Source of the DNA: Flavobacterium sinopsychrotolerans
GTDB taxonomy: Bacteria > Bacteroidota > Bacteroidia > Flavobacteriales > Flavobacteriaceae
Assembly: GCF_900110375.1 (NCBI RefSeq)
Contig: NZ_FODN01000007.1
Coordinates: forward strand, 62,001-126,000
DNA length: 64,000 nucleotides
Direction of reading: 5' to 3'
The notes beneath the pieces were generated by a model. The model did not search any database. It had not been told where the DNA came from and worked only from the letters and a program-made list of their open reading frames with translations. Within the stretch, counting starts at the first letter, position 1, and each line of letters begins with the position of its first letter. Position numbers and translations under genes: made by a program. Below, in pieces: positions 54,813 through 63,881 of this stretch.

Positions 54813-54984
54813 TTAAAATAGAGTCAAAAATGAGAAATATAAATAATTTGGTTATTTAAGCTAAATATCACTAAATGTGGGTATTGCGTAGAATTAGGAT
54901 TGTCTATATTTTTATGTGCAATTAGTAAATGATTGTAGTAGTGCGTATTAGTGTAGTTAGCAAAATCTTAAATCCATTGTAAAT

Positions 54985-57900
54985 TTGAAATCAAAACTTC
55001 TTTGCTTCGTTGTTGTGTTTAGTCTTTCCATTTTTAATCCAGCTTCTTGTCAAGAAGGGCGAGTTGATGCCACTTTTAACACCTATGATGATGGGTTATT
55101 AGGAGATGGTTTTGATAATACCGTCAGAACTGTTTCGATTCAATCTAACGGGAAATTAATTGTAGGAGGCGATTTCTTAAATTTTAATGGTGCCGCCACT
55201 CCTTACTTATGTAGATTGCTTCCGGACGGTACTAAAGATTCTAGTTTTAATTTAGGCACTGGAATTAATGGAAAAGTATATTGTTCTTTGATTCAGCCTG
55301 ATGGGAAAATTCTCCTTGGCGGTTCATTTACACTCTTTAATAGTCAAACTACTAACAGACTACTTCGGTTAAATACTGATGGATCTCTTGATATGACTTT
55401 TAATACCAGTATTGCTTCTAGTTCCGGAGTAATCTATAGTCTTGCGCTGCAATCTGATGGGAGTATTGTTATAGGCGGTAGTTTTACTAATTATAACGGA
55501 AATAATGTAACTCGAATTGCACGAATTTTAGCCAATGGAAATTTGGACACCACCTTTGTAACCGGAACTGGTGCCAATGGTATTATTTATGCCATACAAA
55601 TTCAATCTAATGGTAAAATAATTCTTGGTGGATCATTTACTTTGTTCAATGGAATCCTTTCAAATAAAATAATTAGATTAAATGGGGACGGTAGTAATGA
55701 TATAACTTTTGTTACCGGAATTGGTTTCGATGATGATGTTAAAACTCTGGCCATTCAAACGGATGGAAGAATCTTGATTGGAGGTGATTTCACAAAATAC
55801 GATAATCTTCCAAATAACAGAATACTTCGTTTAAATGATGACGGTTCTATTGATGTCAGTTTCATTGCTGGATTAGGTTTTAGTAATGGAGGTGTTTCAG
55901 TTATCAAAATCAGTACTATTGGTTCAATTGTTTTAGGTGGTTCGTTTACCGGGACCTATGATGGAATCGCCGTAAACCGATTGGTACTGTTAGAGCCCAA
56001 TGGTGTTATAAATCTAACATTTGATAGTAGCTCAGGGCCATCTTCGGGAACTATTCTCACTATTGCGCCAGAATTAAGTGGTTCCTGGTATGTTGGAGGT
56101 TCTTTTTCTATTTTTGATTCCCAAAATCAAGGCAGGCTAGCAAAAATTGATGCTTTTGGGGCTTTAGATATTGGGTATTTAACTGCTGGTGTTGGTTTTG
56201 ATAATTCCGTTTATAAGGTTATTTCTTTGTCCGATACTAAAACTATTGTGGTTGGTAATTTTTCTAAATTTAATGGGTTGAGCGCTCCAAAAATAGCACG
56301 TTTATTAAATAACGGTTCAATTGATCCTTCATTTAATGTTTCTGGTTCTGGCGCTGATGGATTAATCAAAAATGCGATTGTCCAGCCAGACAATAAAATC
56401 ATATTAGCGGGTAATTTTTTGAATTATAATGGGGTTTTAGTAAATAGGATTACCAGAATTTTATCAGATGGTTCTATTGATGTTTCTTTTAATACGGGTT
56501 TGGGTTTTAATAGTCAAATTTATGGAATAGCCTTACAAGCAGATGGTAAAATCATCGTTGGAGGCAATTTTACAAAGTGTAACGGAGTGTCGGTAAATAG
56601 GATAGCACGTTTGTTATCAGACGGAACTCTTGATGCAAGCTTTACAACTGGTTTAGGGGCTGATGAAATCGTCGAGTCCGTCATTGTTCAGCCCGATGGA
56701 AAAATAGTATTAGGCGGTCGTTTTTTGACTTTTAATGGGATTGTCCACAATCGTATTGTGCGATTAAATAGCGACGGTAGTGTGGATACAGGATTTTTTA
56801 CAGGATTGGGTTTTGACAAAAATGTGTATTGTATAGAGAAGCAATCAGACGGAAAGTTGGTATTAGGAGGCTCTTTTTTAAATTACAATGGATCTGCTGC
56901 AAAACGACTGCTGAGATTGAATCCTGACGGAAGTTTAGATACGGGTTTTGCTGCTGGAACTGGCTTTAGTAACGGAGATGTCAGAGCTATTTTAATTCAG
57001 CCGGATAAACGGATTTTGGTAGGTGGAACTTTCTCTGGGACTTATAACGGAACTTCTGTAAAACGGATGATTCGACTTTTGCCCGCTGGTGCTTTTGATG
57101 GTACTTTCTCTGCTAATTTAAATAGTCCGCTCTATAGCATGTGTTTTACTCCGGACAATAAAGTGATGATAGCAGGCAATTTCAATTCTGTTTCGGGTGT
57201 GACAAAACACAGGATTGCTCGGTTACTTTTGTGTTTGGATACTACTGTTTGGGATGGTTTATCTTGGAATAATGGTTCGCCTTCTTCAGAAAAAAGAATA
57301 GTTTTCAATGGAAATTATCCTGTTTTAAATTCTGTGAATGCTTGTTCATGTGCTATCAGTTCAGGAATTAGTGTTGGTGTTCCAAATGGAAATACGTTGG
57401 GTTTAGTTTTTCATTATTCGGGTTTGGGAACATTAATTTTGGAAAATAATGCCTCACTTTTTCAATCCGAGGATCAAATAACAAATACAGGGCTAGTTGT
57501 CTATAAACGCGAAACAACTCCAATAGTCAAATTTGATTATACCTATTGGTCTTCTCCCGTTTCTGGACAAAGATTGATTGATGTCTCTCCTGATACACTA
57601 TCGGATAAGTTCTTTTCTTTTAATGCAGCTTCTGACTCATGGATTAATGAATTGCCTACGAACGTAATGGAGTCCGGTAAAGGATATATCATAAGAGGTC
57701 CTCAAAGTTTTTCAGCAACAGTTCCAGCTATTTATGAAGGGTTTTTTTCAGGCATTCCTAATAATGGGATGGTCTCAGTTCCTATAAGTATAACAGATAC
57801 TTCAAATCTCATAGGAAATCCCTATCCATCGGCTATAGATGCGAACCTCTTTTTGAAATTAAATGAAAAAATCATTGATGGGACACTATATTTTTGGACA

Positions 57901-58839
57901 CATAATACACCAATTATAAATAATGAATATGCATCAAATGATTATGCTTCCTATAATTTATTGGGAGGAGCAGGAACAAAAGCCACAAATTCGGGTATTA
58001 ATAATACAATTCCTGATGGTGAAATAGCCGCCGGACAATCCTTTTTTGTTACCAGTATTAATGGTGGAGGAGCAGCCGTTTTTAACAACAGTATGCGAGT
58101 GGTTGGGCAAAATTCGAGCTTTTTTAAATCAAGTTCACCTAAAAAATTGAAATTAAATGAGATTGAGAAACACCGTATGTGGTTGAATTTGACTAATGAG
58201 GAAGGTGCTTTCAAACAGGTTTTGATAGGATATGCATCCGGAGCGACTAATGATTTTGATAGTTCCTTTGACGGAGAGAGTTTTGATGGGAATGAGTATT
58301 TAGATTTTTATAGTATTAATCAACATAAGAATTTAGTAATTCAAGGAAGATTATTGCCATTTAGTGAAACCGACGAAATAAAATTAGGCTTCAAAGTTAA
58401 GATAGCAGGGGATTTTAAGATTAAAATTGATCATGTGGATGGTCTTCTAGCAAATCAAAATGTTTTTATAGAGGATAAATTGAATAATAGTTTTGTTGAT
58501 ATAACAAATGGGAGTTATGCTTTTAATACAACTATAGGAACATTTGATGATCGTTTTATATTGCGTTATATAGATAAAACCTTGACTTCGGTGGAGTTTG
58601 CAAATAATAAAGAATTCGTGTTTGTATCAAGTAAAAACAAAATGTTGCAAATTAATTCAACTAAGGAATCCATTGATGAGGTTGTAATATACAATTTGGC
58701 AGGAAGAAAAATATATCAAAAAAATGAAATAAACGCTACGGATTTATCAGTGTTGAATTTGCTTGTTGGGCATCAAGTCTTGTTGGTAAAAATACTTTTG
58801 CAGAATGGTCAATCTGTTACCAAGAAAATAATGTATTAA
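54985..58839 (+). CDS. T9SS-secreted delta-60 repeat protein
   Basis: A 1284-residue secreted protein. The likely start is the TTG at 54985, giving the signal peptide MKSKLLCFVVVFSLSIFNPASC; no in-frame ATG fits. Residues ~25-750 contain about 14 delta-60-type repeats of ~50-56 residues, each with the core QxDGKIxxGGxFxxxNG and ending RLxxDGxxDxxF (for example VQPDGKIVLGGRFLTFNG). Such repeats are expected to fold as beta-propeller blades, and 14 would fit two seven-bladed propellers. Residues ~750-1284 are the C-terminal module shared with the preceding gene, ending in a type C T9SS signal (GQSVTKKIMY). The binding target is unknown. Confidence 0.85.
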   Translation: MKSKLLCFVVVFSLSIFNPASCQEGRVDATFNTYDDGLLGDGFDNTVRTVSIQSNGKLIVGGDFLNFNGAATPYLCRLLPDGTKDSSFNLGTGINGKVYCSLIQPDGKILLGGSFTLFNSQTTNRLLRLNTDGSLDMTFNTSIASSSGVIYSLALQSDGSIVIGGSFTNYNGNNVTRIARILANGNLDTTFVTGTGANGIIYAIQIQSNGKIILGGSFTLFNGILSNKIIRLNGDGSNDITFVTGIGFDDDVKTLAIQTDGRILIGGDFTKYDNLPNNRILRLNDDGSIDVSFIAGLGFSNGGVSVIKISTIGSIVLGGSFTGTYDGIAVNRLVLLEPNGVINLTFDSSSGPSSGTILTIAPELSGSWYVGGSFSIFDSQNQGRLAKIDAFGALDIGYLTAGVGFDNSVYKVISLSDTKTIVVGNFSKFNGLSAPKIARLLNNGSIDPSFNVSGSGADGLIKNAIVQPDNKIILAGNFLNYNGVLVNRITRILSDGSIDVSFNTGLGFNSQIYGIALQADGKIIVGGNFTKCNGVSVNRIARLLSDGTLDASFTTGLGADEIVESVIVQPDGKIVLGGRFLTFNGIVHNRIVRLNSDGSVDTGFFTGLGFDKNVYCIEKQSDGKLVLGGSFLNYNGSAAKRLLRLNPDGSLDTGFAAGTGFSNGDVRAILIQPDKRILVGGTFSGTYNGTSVKRMIRLLPAGAFDGTFSANLNSPLYSMCFTPDNKVMIAGNFNSVSGVTKHRIARLLLCLDTTVWDGLSWNNGSPSSEKRIVFNGNYPVLNSVNACSCAISSGISVGVPNGNTLGLVFHYSGLGTLILENNASLFQSEDQITNTGLVVYKRETTPIVKFDYTYWSSPVSGQRLIDVSPDTLSDKFFSFNAASDSWINELPTNVMESGKGYIIRGPQSFSATVPAIYEGFFSGIPNNGMVSVPISITDTSNLIGNPYPSAIDANLFLKLNEKIIDGTLYFWTHNTPIINNEYASNDYASYNLLGGAGTKATNSGINNTIPDGEIAAGQSFFVTSINGGGAAVFNNSMRVVGQNSSFFKSSSPKKLKLNEIEKHRMWLNLTNEEGAFKQVLIGYASGATNDFDSSFDGESFDGNEYLDFYSINQHKNLVIQGRLLPFSETDEIKLGFKVKIAGDFKIKIDHVDGLLANQNVFIEDKLNNSFVDITNGSYAFNTTIGTFDDRFILRYIDKTLTSVEFANNKEFVFVSSKNKMLQINSTKESIDEVVIYNLAGRKIYQKNEINATDLSVLNLLVGHQVLLVKILLQNGQSVTKKIMY

Positions 58840-58853
58840 AATTGGAGCATAAA

Positions 58854-58883
58854 AAAACCATCTTATAAGAGCAAGATGGTTTT
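58854..58883. terminator. Bidirectional terminator between the delta-60 gene and bioB
   Basis: AAAACCATCTT and AAGATGGTTTT with an 8-base loop, flanked by A and T runs, between convergent genes. Confidence 0.85.
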
Positions 58884-58905
58884 GAGTATTTATTAAAAAC
58901 AAAGG

Positions 58906-59991
58906 TTATTTCTCTTTACCGGATGCTTCAAGATTTCTCTCGATAGTATGTCCTGGTCTTGACCATTTTGGTTTTTCACCCAATGGAGCAAATTGAGAAT
59001 CTTCAGCCTCAACGGTTTGAGGTTGAGAAACTTTTGTAAATGGTTTTTGTGGATTTAAACCTAACATCTCAAACATTTTCATGTCTTCATTTACATCAGG
59101 ATTTGGAGTAGTCAGTAACTTATCTCCCGCAAAAATTGAATTGGCACCGGCAAAGAAGCACATGGCTTGACCTTCACGGCTCATGTTCATTCTACCTGCA
59201 GAAAGACGTACTTGGGTTTCCGGCATGATGATTCTGGTTGTTGCTACCATTCGTATCATTTCCCATATTTCAACTGGTTTTTCTTCTTCCATCGGAGTTC
59301 CTTCAACAGCTACCAGGGCATTTATTGGTACTGATTCCGGTTGAGGATTTAAGGTAGAAAGTGCTACAAGCATTCCAGCTCGGTCTTCGATGCTTTCTCC
59401 CATCCCAATTATTCCACCGCTACAAACAGTAACATTCGTTTTACGAACATTTTCAATGGTTTGCAAACGGTCTTCAAATCCACGGGTTGAGATTACTTCT
59501 TTGTAATATTCTTCAGAGGTGTCTAAATTGTGGTTGTAGGCATATAAACCGGCTTCTGCTAAACGATGTGCTTGATTTTCAGTGATCATCCCAAGGGTAC
59601 AGCATACTTCCATATCCAGTTTGTTTATGGTGCGAACCATTTCAAGAACTTGGTCAAACTCAGGGCCATCTTTTACATTTCTCCAAGCCGCTCCCATGCA
59701 TACACGTGAAGATCCGCTTGATTTTGCACGTAAAGCTTGCGCTTTTACTTGGCTAACGGACATTAAATCATTCCCTTCAATTTCAGTATGATATCTTGCA
59801 GCTTGTGGACAATATCCACAATCCTCCGGACATCCACCTGTTTTTATAGACAGTAAAGTAGAAACCTGAACCACATTAGGATCATGATGTTCCCTGTGAA
59901 TAGAAGCCGCTTCATAAAGCAGGTCCATCATAGGTTTATTATATATTGCGATAATTTCGTCTTTGGTCCAGTTGTGTTTTGTAATGCTCAT
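58906..59991 (-). CDS. bioB: Biotin synthase
   Basis: Radical SAM enzyme that inserts sulfur into dethiobiotin. It has 361 residues from the ATG at 59991; a TTG eight codons earlier overlaps the promoter and is rejected. The SAM-cluster motif is GGCPEDCGYCPQAARY (CxxxCxxC), CMGAAWRNVKDG and GGIIGMGES follow, and RLSAGRMNMSREGQAMCFFAGANSIFAGDKLLTT contains the [2Fe-2S]-binding Arg region. It is monocistronic, far from the other bio genes but in the same window, with its own good promoter. Confidence 0.97.
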   Translation of the reverse strand: MSITKHNWTKDEIIAIYNKPMMDLLYEAASIHREHHDPNVVQVSTLLSIKTGGCPEDCGYCPQAARYHTEIEGNDLMSVSQVKAQALRAKSSGSSRVCMGAAWRNVKDGPEFDQVLEMVRTINKLDMEVCCTLGMITENQAHRLAEAGLYAYNHNLDTSEEYYKEVISTRGFEDRLQTIENVRKTNVTVCSGGIIGMGESIEDRAGMLVALSTLNPQPESVPINALVAVEGTPMEEEKPVEIWEMIRMVATTRIIMPETQVRLSAGRMNMSREGQAMCFFAGANSIFAGDKLLTTPNPDVNEDMKMFEMLGLNPQKPFTKVSQPQTVEAEDSQFAPLGEKPKWSRPGHTIERNLEASGKEK

Positions 59992-60012
59992 CGATACGAT
60001 TTTTTGATGCGT

Positions 60013-60043
60013 CAAAAGTAGTTAAATTGTTCTAAAGAACCAA
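60013..60043 (-). promoter_or_regulatory. Promoter of bioB
   Basis: On the minus strand a TTG (60043-60041) is followed after 20 bases by TACTTTTG (60020-60013), a close match to the Bacteroidota promoter pattern. It ends about 21 bases before the bioB ATG. With the atpDC promoter it is the best match here. No BirA operator was recognised. Confidence 0.65.
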
Positions 60044-60203
60044 TGCAATACTATTGAAAAGGCAGTTGTAAATTTATTTATAGTTAAAGTTACACAGTTG
60101 CAAATAGGTGTTTCAGCATTTTATAAATTCGGTTTCCTGTCATTGAGATATTGGTATTTATTAAATAAGAGGAATACAGAATTGCCAAAAAGCAAAAAAA
60201 GAA

Positions 60204-60245
60204 ATGTCGTAAAGACAGGTTTTAATGCTGCTTTGCGACGTTTAT
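60204..60245 (-). terminator. Terminator of the 60271 gene
   Basis: On the minus strand AAACGTCGCAAAG pairs with CTTTACGACATTT through two wobble positions and is followed by TTCTTTTTTTGC, shortly after the stop at 60271. Confidence 0.6.
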
Positions 60246-60270
60246 TTGAATAAATAAATTACAAATGAAT

Positions 60271-60726
60271 TTAGGATTCGGTTCCGTGCTTGTCCGAAGA
60301 ATAGCGAGTGTCCCAGTATAACATAAGCATAAAGGTTACAATTACGGCAGATACGATTCCTTCAAATAACAGAGAGATGGAATAGGTCATTACTGAAGGC
60401 TCTCCGCCAAATAAAAATGTTTTTGATAACGATTCAATATAAATGTCACCTCCTTTTATGTAGCTATAAATAATTAACCCAGCAATGCTCAAAAACACTC
60501 CCGAAAGCGATGTAAATAGAGCAGAAACTGCATTGGAAACCAGTATGGTTTTGCCTTCGGCGAAATTACTTCTTAGCGTTTTATTAGTTCCGTAAAATAC
60601 AAATAGGACATTAAACAGACGCAGAAAATACATGTCTGCTAGTCCTAAAAGTTCCATTAATAAGAAATAAAGGCCAATGCCGATGAAAATAATGAATCCG
60701 TTTACTAATTCTTTTGGAAGTTTCAT
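60271..60726 (-). CDS. Four-span membrane protein, unknown
   Basis: A 151-residue protein with four hydrophobic segments: GFIIFIGIGLYFLLMELLGL, then FLRLFNVLFVFYG, then AVSALFTSLSGVFLSIAGLIIYSY and a final FEGIVSAVIVTFMLMLYW. Loops are short except a charged tail (DTRYSSDKHGTES). I do not recognise the family; similar small DUF membrane proteins are common in Flavobacteriaceae. A TAAATTTG box is found 57 bases upstream, so it seems to have its own promoter although ribF ends close by on the same strand. Confidence 0.7.
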   Translation of the reverse strand: MKLPKELVNGFIIFIGIGLYFLLMELLGLADMYFLRLFNVLFVFYGTNKTLRSNFAEGKTILVSNAVSALFTSLSGVFLSIAGLIIYSYIKGGDIYIESLSKTFLFGGEPSVMTYSISLLFEGIVSAVIVTFMLMLYWDTRYSSDKHGTES

Positions 60727-60782
60727 ACGACTATTTTTAAAAGTTAGAAAGCATATCTAAATGATAAATAGAATATTACCTT

Positions 60783-60790
60783 CAAATTTA
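60783..60790 (-). promoter_or_regulatory. Probable -7 box of the 60271 membrane protein gene
   Basis: On the minus strand it reads TAAATTTG, matching TAnnTTTG, 56 bases before the ATG at 60726. Confidence 0.45.
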
Positions 60791-60820
60791 CAGAAAAAAT
60801 AGTAATGTTTTATGAAAAAA

Positions 60821-61750
60821 TTAAAATTTATTCAAGTAGTTGAGTGTAGTTTTTTTGTCTTTTTCAAGTTGTTCTTTCAGTAACTCAACCGATTCAAATT
60901 TTTGTTCGGAACGAATTCTATGCAGTATTGAAACGCTGATTCTTTGATTGTATAAATCAGCATTAAAATCAAAATAATGAATTTCAATGGATTGTTTTTG
61001 TCCGTCAACAGTAGGATTGAACCCAATGTTCATCATTCCAAAAACGGCTTGTTCATTAATCATACTTTTTACAATATAAACTCCGTTTTGCGGAATCAGT
61101 TTGTAGTTTTCTTCGATTTTTAAATTAGCAGTTGGAAAACCGATGGTTCTTCCCAATTGTTTTCCTTTGATGATAATTCCGGTCAGAACGTATTCGTATC
61201 CCAAATATTCATTGGCCAAAGCCATGTTTCCTTCTAATAATGCATTTCTGATTTTTGTTGAGCTTACTGATATTTCATTAATTTCCTGAACTGATATTTG
61301 TTCTACTTCAAAATCATACTGTTTTCCAAAAGCGATAAGATCATCAATATCCGCAGTTCGGTTTCTTCCAAAGCGGTGGTCGTGACCAATAATTATCTTT
61401 TGGATATGAAATCGATCAACGAGAATAGAGCTTACAAATTCTTCGGCAGTCAATCTTGAAAAAGTTTCGTCAAAAGGATGAATCACTAGGTTTTCAATAC
61501 CAATTTTTTTCAACAAATCTATTTTTTCAGCTATAGTGTTGAGTAATTTTATATCAGAATGTTCCTGTAAAACCATCCTGGGATGAGGAAAAAACGTAAG
61601 TACCAGACTTTCGTATTTCTCGTTCTCCGTGTTTTGGGTTAGTTTATTCAGAATTTTTTTGTGACCAATGTGAACTCCATCAAAGGTTCCTAACGTTAGG
61701 ATTGTTTTTTTTGTGGAAGTGAAATCGTTTATAGAATGAAAAATCTTCAA
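60821..61750 (-). CDS. ribF: Bifunctional riboflavin kinase/FAD synthetase
   Basis: Phosphorylates riboflavin to FMN and adenylylates FMN to FAD. N-terminal FAD synthetase domain: LGTFDGVHIGHKKIL (nucleotide-binding HxGH) and IIGHDHRFGRNRT. C-terminal kinase domain: LGRTIGFPTANLKIEENYKL, GVYIVKSM and MMNIGFNPTV. No ATG is available. The TTG at 61774 lies inside a TAAATTTG -7 box, so the TTG at 61750 (KIFHSINDF next) is chosen, giving 309 residues, the normal length. Its promoter follows the terminator of the M43 protease gene. Confidence 0.93.
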   Translation of the reverse strand: MKIFHSINDFTSTKKTILTLGTFDGVHIGHKKILNKLTQNTENEKYESLVLTFFPHPRMVLQEHSDIKLLNTIAEKIDLLKKIGIENLVIHPFDETFSRLTAEEFVSSILVDRFHIQKIIIGHDHRFGRNRTADIDDLIAFGKQYDFEVEQISVQEINEISVSSTKIRNALLEGNMALANEYLGYEYVLTGIIIKGKQLGRTIGFPTANLKIEENYKLIPQNGVYIVKSMINEQAVFGMMNIGFNPTVDGQKQSIEIHYFDFNADLYNQRISVSILHRIRSEQKFESVELLKEQLEKDKKTTLNYLNKF

Positions 61751-61771
61751 AGCAAGTGTTTTATAAAAGCG

Positions 61772-61779
61772 CAAATTTA
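61772..61779 (-). promoter_or_regulatory. Probable -7 box of ribF
   Basis: On the minus strand it reads TAAATTTG, a perfect TAnnTTTG match, 21 bases before the TTG start at 61750. This box decides the start codon, since the earlier in-frame TTG lies within it. Confidence 0.5.
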
Positions 61780-61793
61780 AGGTATCTAATTGA

Positions 61794-61838
61794 TATAACT
61801 AAAAAAGGATCGAAAAGTTCGATCCTTTTTTAGTTATA
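61794..61838 (-). terminator. Terminator after the M43 protease gene
   Basis: A perfect 21-base-pair hairpin with a 3-base loop (arms 61794-61814 and 61818-61838; core AAAAAAGGATCGAA). On the minus strand it lies right after the protease stop and before the ribF promoter. Confidence 0.92.
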
Positions 61839-61847
61839 AAATAATTT

Positions 61848-63881
61848 TTATTTTTTAATAAATCGAATTGTTTTGGTTTCGGATTGACTTTTTGATAATT
61901 TTAAAAAATAAATACCTTGAGATAAATTGGAGACGTTTATTTGAAGATTATCAGTTGATTCGATTTTTTTAGATTTCATAATTTGACCTAAAGTATTGAT
62001 AATAGTATAGGCTTCCGGAGTTTCTAATTTATTTTCAACAACTACGTTCAATATATTTGAGGTGGGATTTGGATAAAGATAAACCGAATTTAAGTTTTCT
62101 ACATTAGCGGTTGATAATGATCCAATTCTAAAGCTTTTTGATTCACTCTCTCCAAATTCCCCTCCAGTTGCAATTATTTCTCCTGTAGGGGTTGTTATTG
62201 TATAAGATCCATTTCCGTAATCACAACAGATTCCGTCTCCCTCCTTGTCAATTATTGTAAAAGTATAGCAGTCGTTACTAGCAATATTAAAACTTGTTTT
62301 GAATGGTGCTGGAAGTGCGATGTCTTTAGCAGTGTTGGTATATGGACCTCCTTCATACAATGTCAATCCGGCTGAATTTGTTAGTTTCCATGTGGTTTCA
62401 GTTCCGTAGCGATCTATTTGTATTGTGAAGTTCACGGTATTGTTTGCGTAATTCTTTACAATATCAAAATTTAAGGTTTCAGTGTTATTGGCATTGTTTT
62501 GATCTGTTGTTCCATTCACGCTGTTCATGTTAGTGCTAAAATTATGATTACCGCCACTTGTAGTCAAACTGTTTAGTGTGATATTTTGTGATTCGTTGTT
62601 CGCAAGATTACCGGTCCAATTGAATGTTTGTAAATTGTTGTTGTCTATTCCATAAGTAAATGATGCTTTAGTCAATGTGGCATTCCCTTTGTTTACAATT
62701 TTTATTATTGGCGAGAACGTATAGCTGCATGAATTAATGTTTAAGTTTACAATCATAGTGGAAGCATCATTGTCAAAAATTACTCCGGGAGTAAGTGCGT
62801 CAGAAGTTTGTAATGAAACTCTTCTGATGGAGTTGTTCATAACGGTAATCATACGTGTTTTTTGATCTGCTGTAAAAATGTTCATACAAGCATCATAAGT
62901 ATAGTCCATGTAGTTCTCAACCATATCCATTCCTGGCGAAGTTGGACAAGAGTCTACTCCTGTTGGGCAACCTTCGTTTTCTTGTCCTGCATTAGGCGTA
63001 TCTTCACAAAAATCGTCTACATCACAGCCTCCATCTCCCCAGATATGTCGTAGCCCTAACCAGTGCCCAACTTCATGGGAAGTTGTTCTTCCTTTGTCGT
63101 AATTAGTGGTGTAGGTGCCGTTTGTAAAATACACTGAAGAACCAAAATATTTATAACCAATCACTACGCCATCAGTATTTGCTGGGCCTTCATCTGTATT
63201 TATTCCTCGCAACCCCGATTCACTTGGGAATTGAGCATATCCTAATAAATCGGTTCTACTAAAATTCACTACCCAAATATTCAGGTATTTTTCAGGATCC
63301 CATTGTGTTTGGGGTTTTACAATATCATTTATATCAGTAGTTGACCAGCTTTCTTGTCCTAAGTTGACATGGTTTATTCCATTTGATAATACGCCTGCCG
63401 GATCTCGTTTTGCAAGTGCAAATTCAATTTCTACATCAGCTCCAACTGGATTGGTATTAAAACCAGGAGTGCCTGATTTCTTTCTGAAATCGTCGTTAAG
63501 GACTTGGATTTGCGAAATTACTTGTTCATCAAATATGTTTTCATCAACGCCTAAAATGTCGCCACTATGAATTACATGGACCACAACAGGTATGGTTATG
63601 ATAGCATTTGTTTTGAGTCCTTTTGTGGTACTCTGTTTTTTGTTTTTTTCAAGTATGATTTTGGGCGTTATCCATTGTTCAAATTCATTAGTTGATAATC
63701 TATTTGGATTTTTGGATTTCAAGTATTCTTCATATTCCGTAGATGCACAGCGAATTACGGAACCTTGTTTTGTGATTTTCTTTTTGCCAAAAAGCAGGAT
63801 CTCATTAGTAGTAGTCGCCTGCGCAAAAGTGCAGTTGATTGAAAATAATGAGAGTAGTAATAGAAAAGTAATTTTTTTCAT
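61848..63881 (-). CDS. Secreted M43-type zinc metalloprotease with T9SS sorting tail
   Basis: A 677-residue secreted protein with signal peptide (MKKITFLLLLSLFSINCTFAQ). The catalytic zinc site is HEVGHWLGLRH at residues 269-279 (HExxHxxGxxH, metzincin clan), followed by CDVDDFCEDTPNA and MDMVENYMDYTYDACMNIF, the Met-turn region typical of the M43 (pappalysin/cytophagalysin) family. After the catalytic domain come a CARDB-like beta domain (~370-470) and a beta-rich region with CYTFTIIDKEGDGICC. The C-terminal ~75 residues (VYLYPNPTSNILNV ... GIYFLKL) are a type A T9SS sorting signal. Likely a secreted protein-degrading enzyme; the specific substrate is unknown. Confidence 0.93.
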   Translation of the reverse strand: MKKITFLLLLSLFSINCTFAQATTTNEILLFGKKKITKQGSVIRCASTEYEEYLKSKNPNRLSTNEFEQWITPKIILEKNKKQSTTKGLKTNAIITIPVVVHVIHSGDILGVDENIFDEQVISQIQVLNDDFRKKSGTPGFNTNPVGADVEIEFALAKRDPAGVLSNGINHVNLGQESWSTTDINDIVKPQTQWDPEKYLNIWVVNFSRTDLLGYAQFPSESGLRGINTDEGPANTDGVVIGYKYFGSSVYFTNGTYTTNYDKGRTTSHEVGHWLGLRHIWGDGGCDVDDFCEDTPNAGQENEGCPTGVDSCPTSPGMDMVENYMDYTYDACMNIFTADQKTRMITVMNNSIRRVSLQTSDALTPGVIFDNDASTMIVNLNINSCSYTFSPIIKIVNKGNATLTKASFTYGIDNNNLQTFNWTGNLANNESQNITLNSLTTSGGNHNFSTNMNSVNGTTDQNNANNTETLNFDIVKNYANNTVNFTIQIDRYGTETTWKLTNSAGLTLYEGGPYTNTAKDIALPAPFKTSFNIASNDCYTFTIIDKEGDGICCDYGNGSYTITTPTGEIIATGGEFGESESKSFRIGSLSTANVENLNSVYLYPNPTSNILNVVVENKLETPEAYTIINTLGQIMKSKKIESTDNLQINVSNLSQGIYFLKLSKSQSETKTIRFIKK

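Noticed and set aside
54985-57240. Periodic DNA in the delta-60 gene, checked as a possible CRISPR-like array
   Set aside because: The periodicity is about 160 bases, degenerate and in frame; it reflects protein repeats and not identical DNA repeats with spacers.
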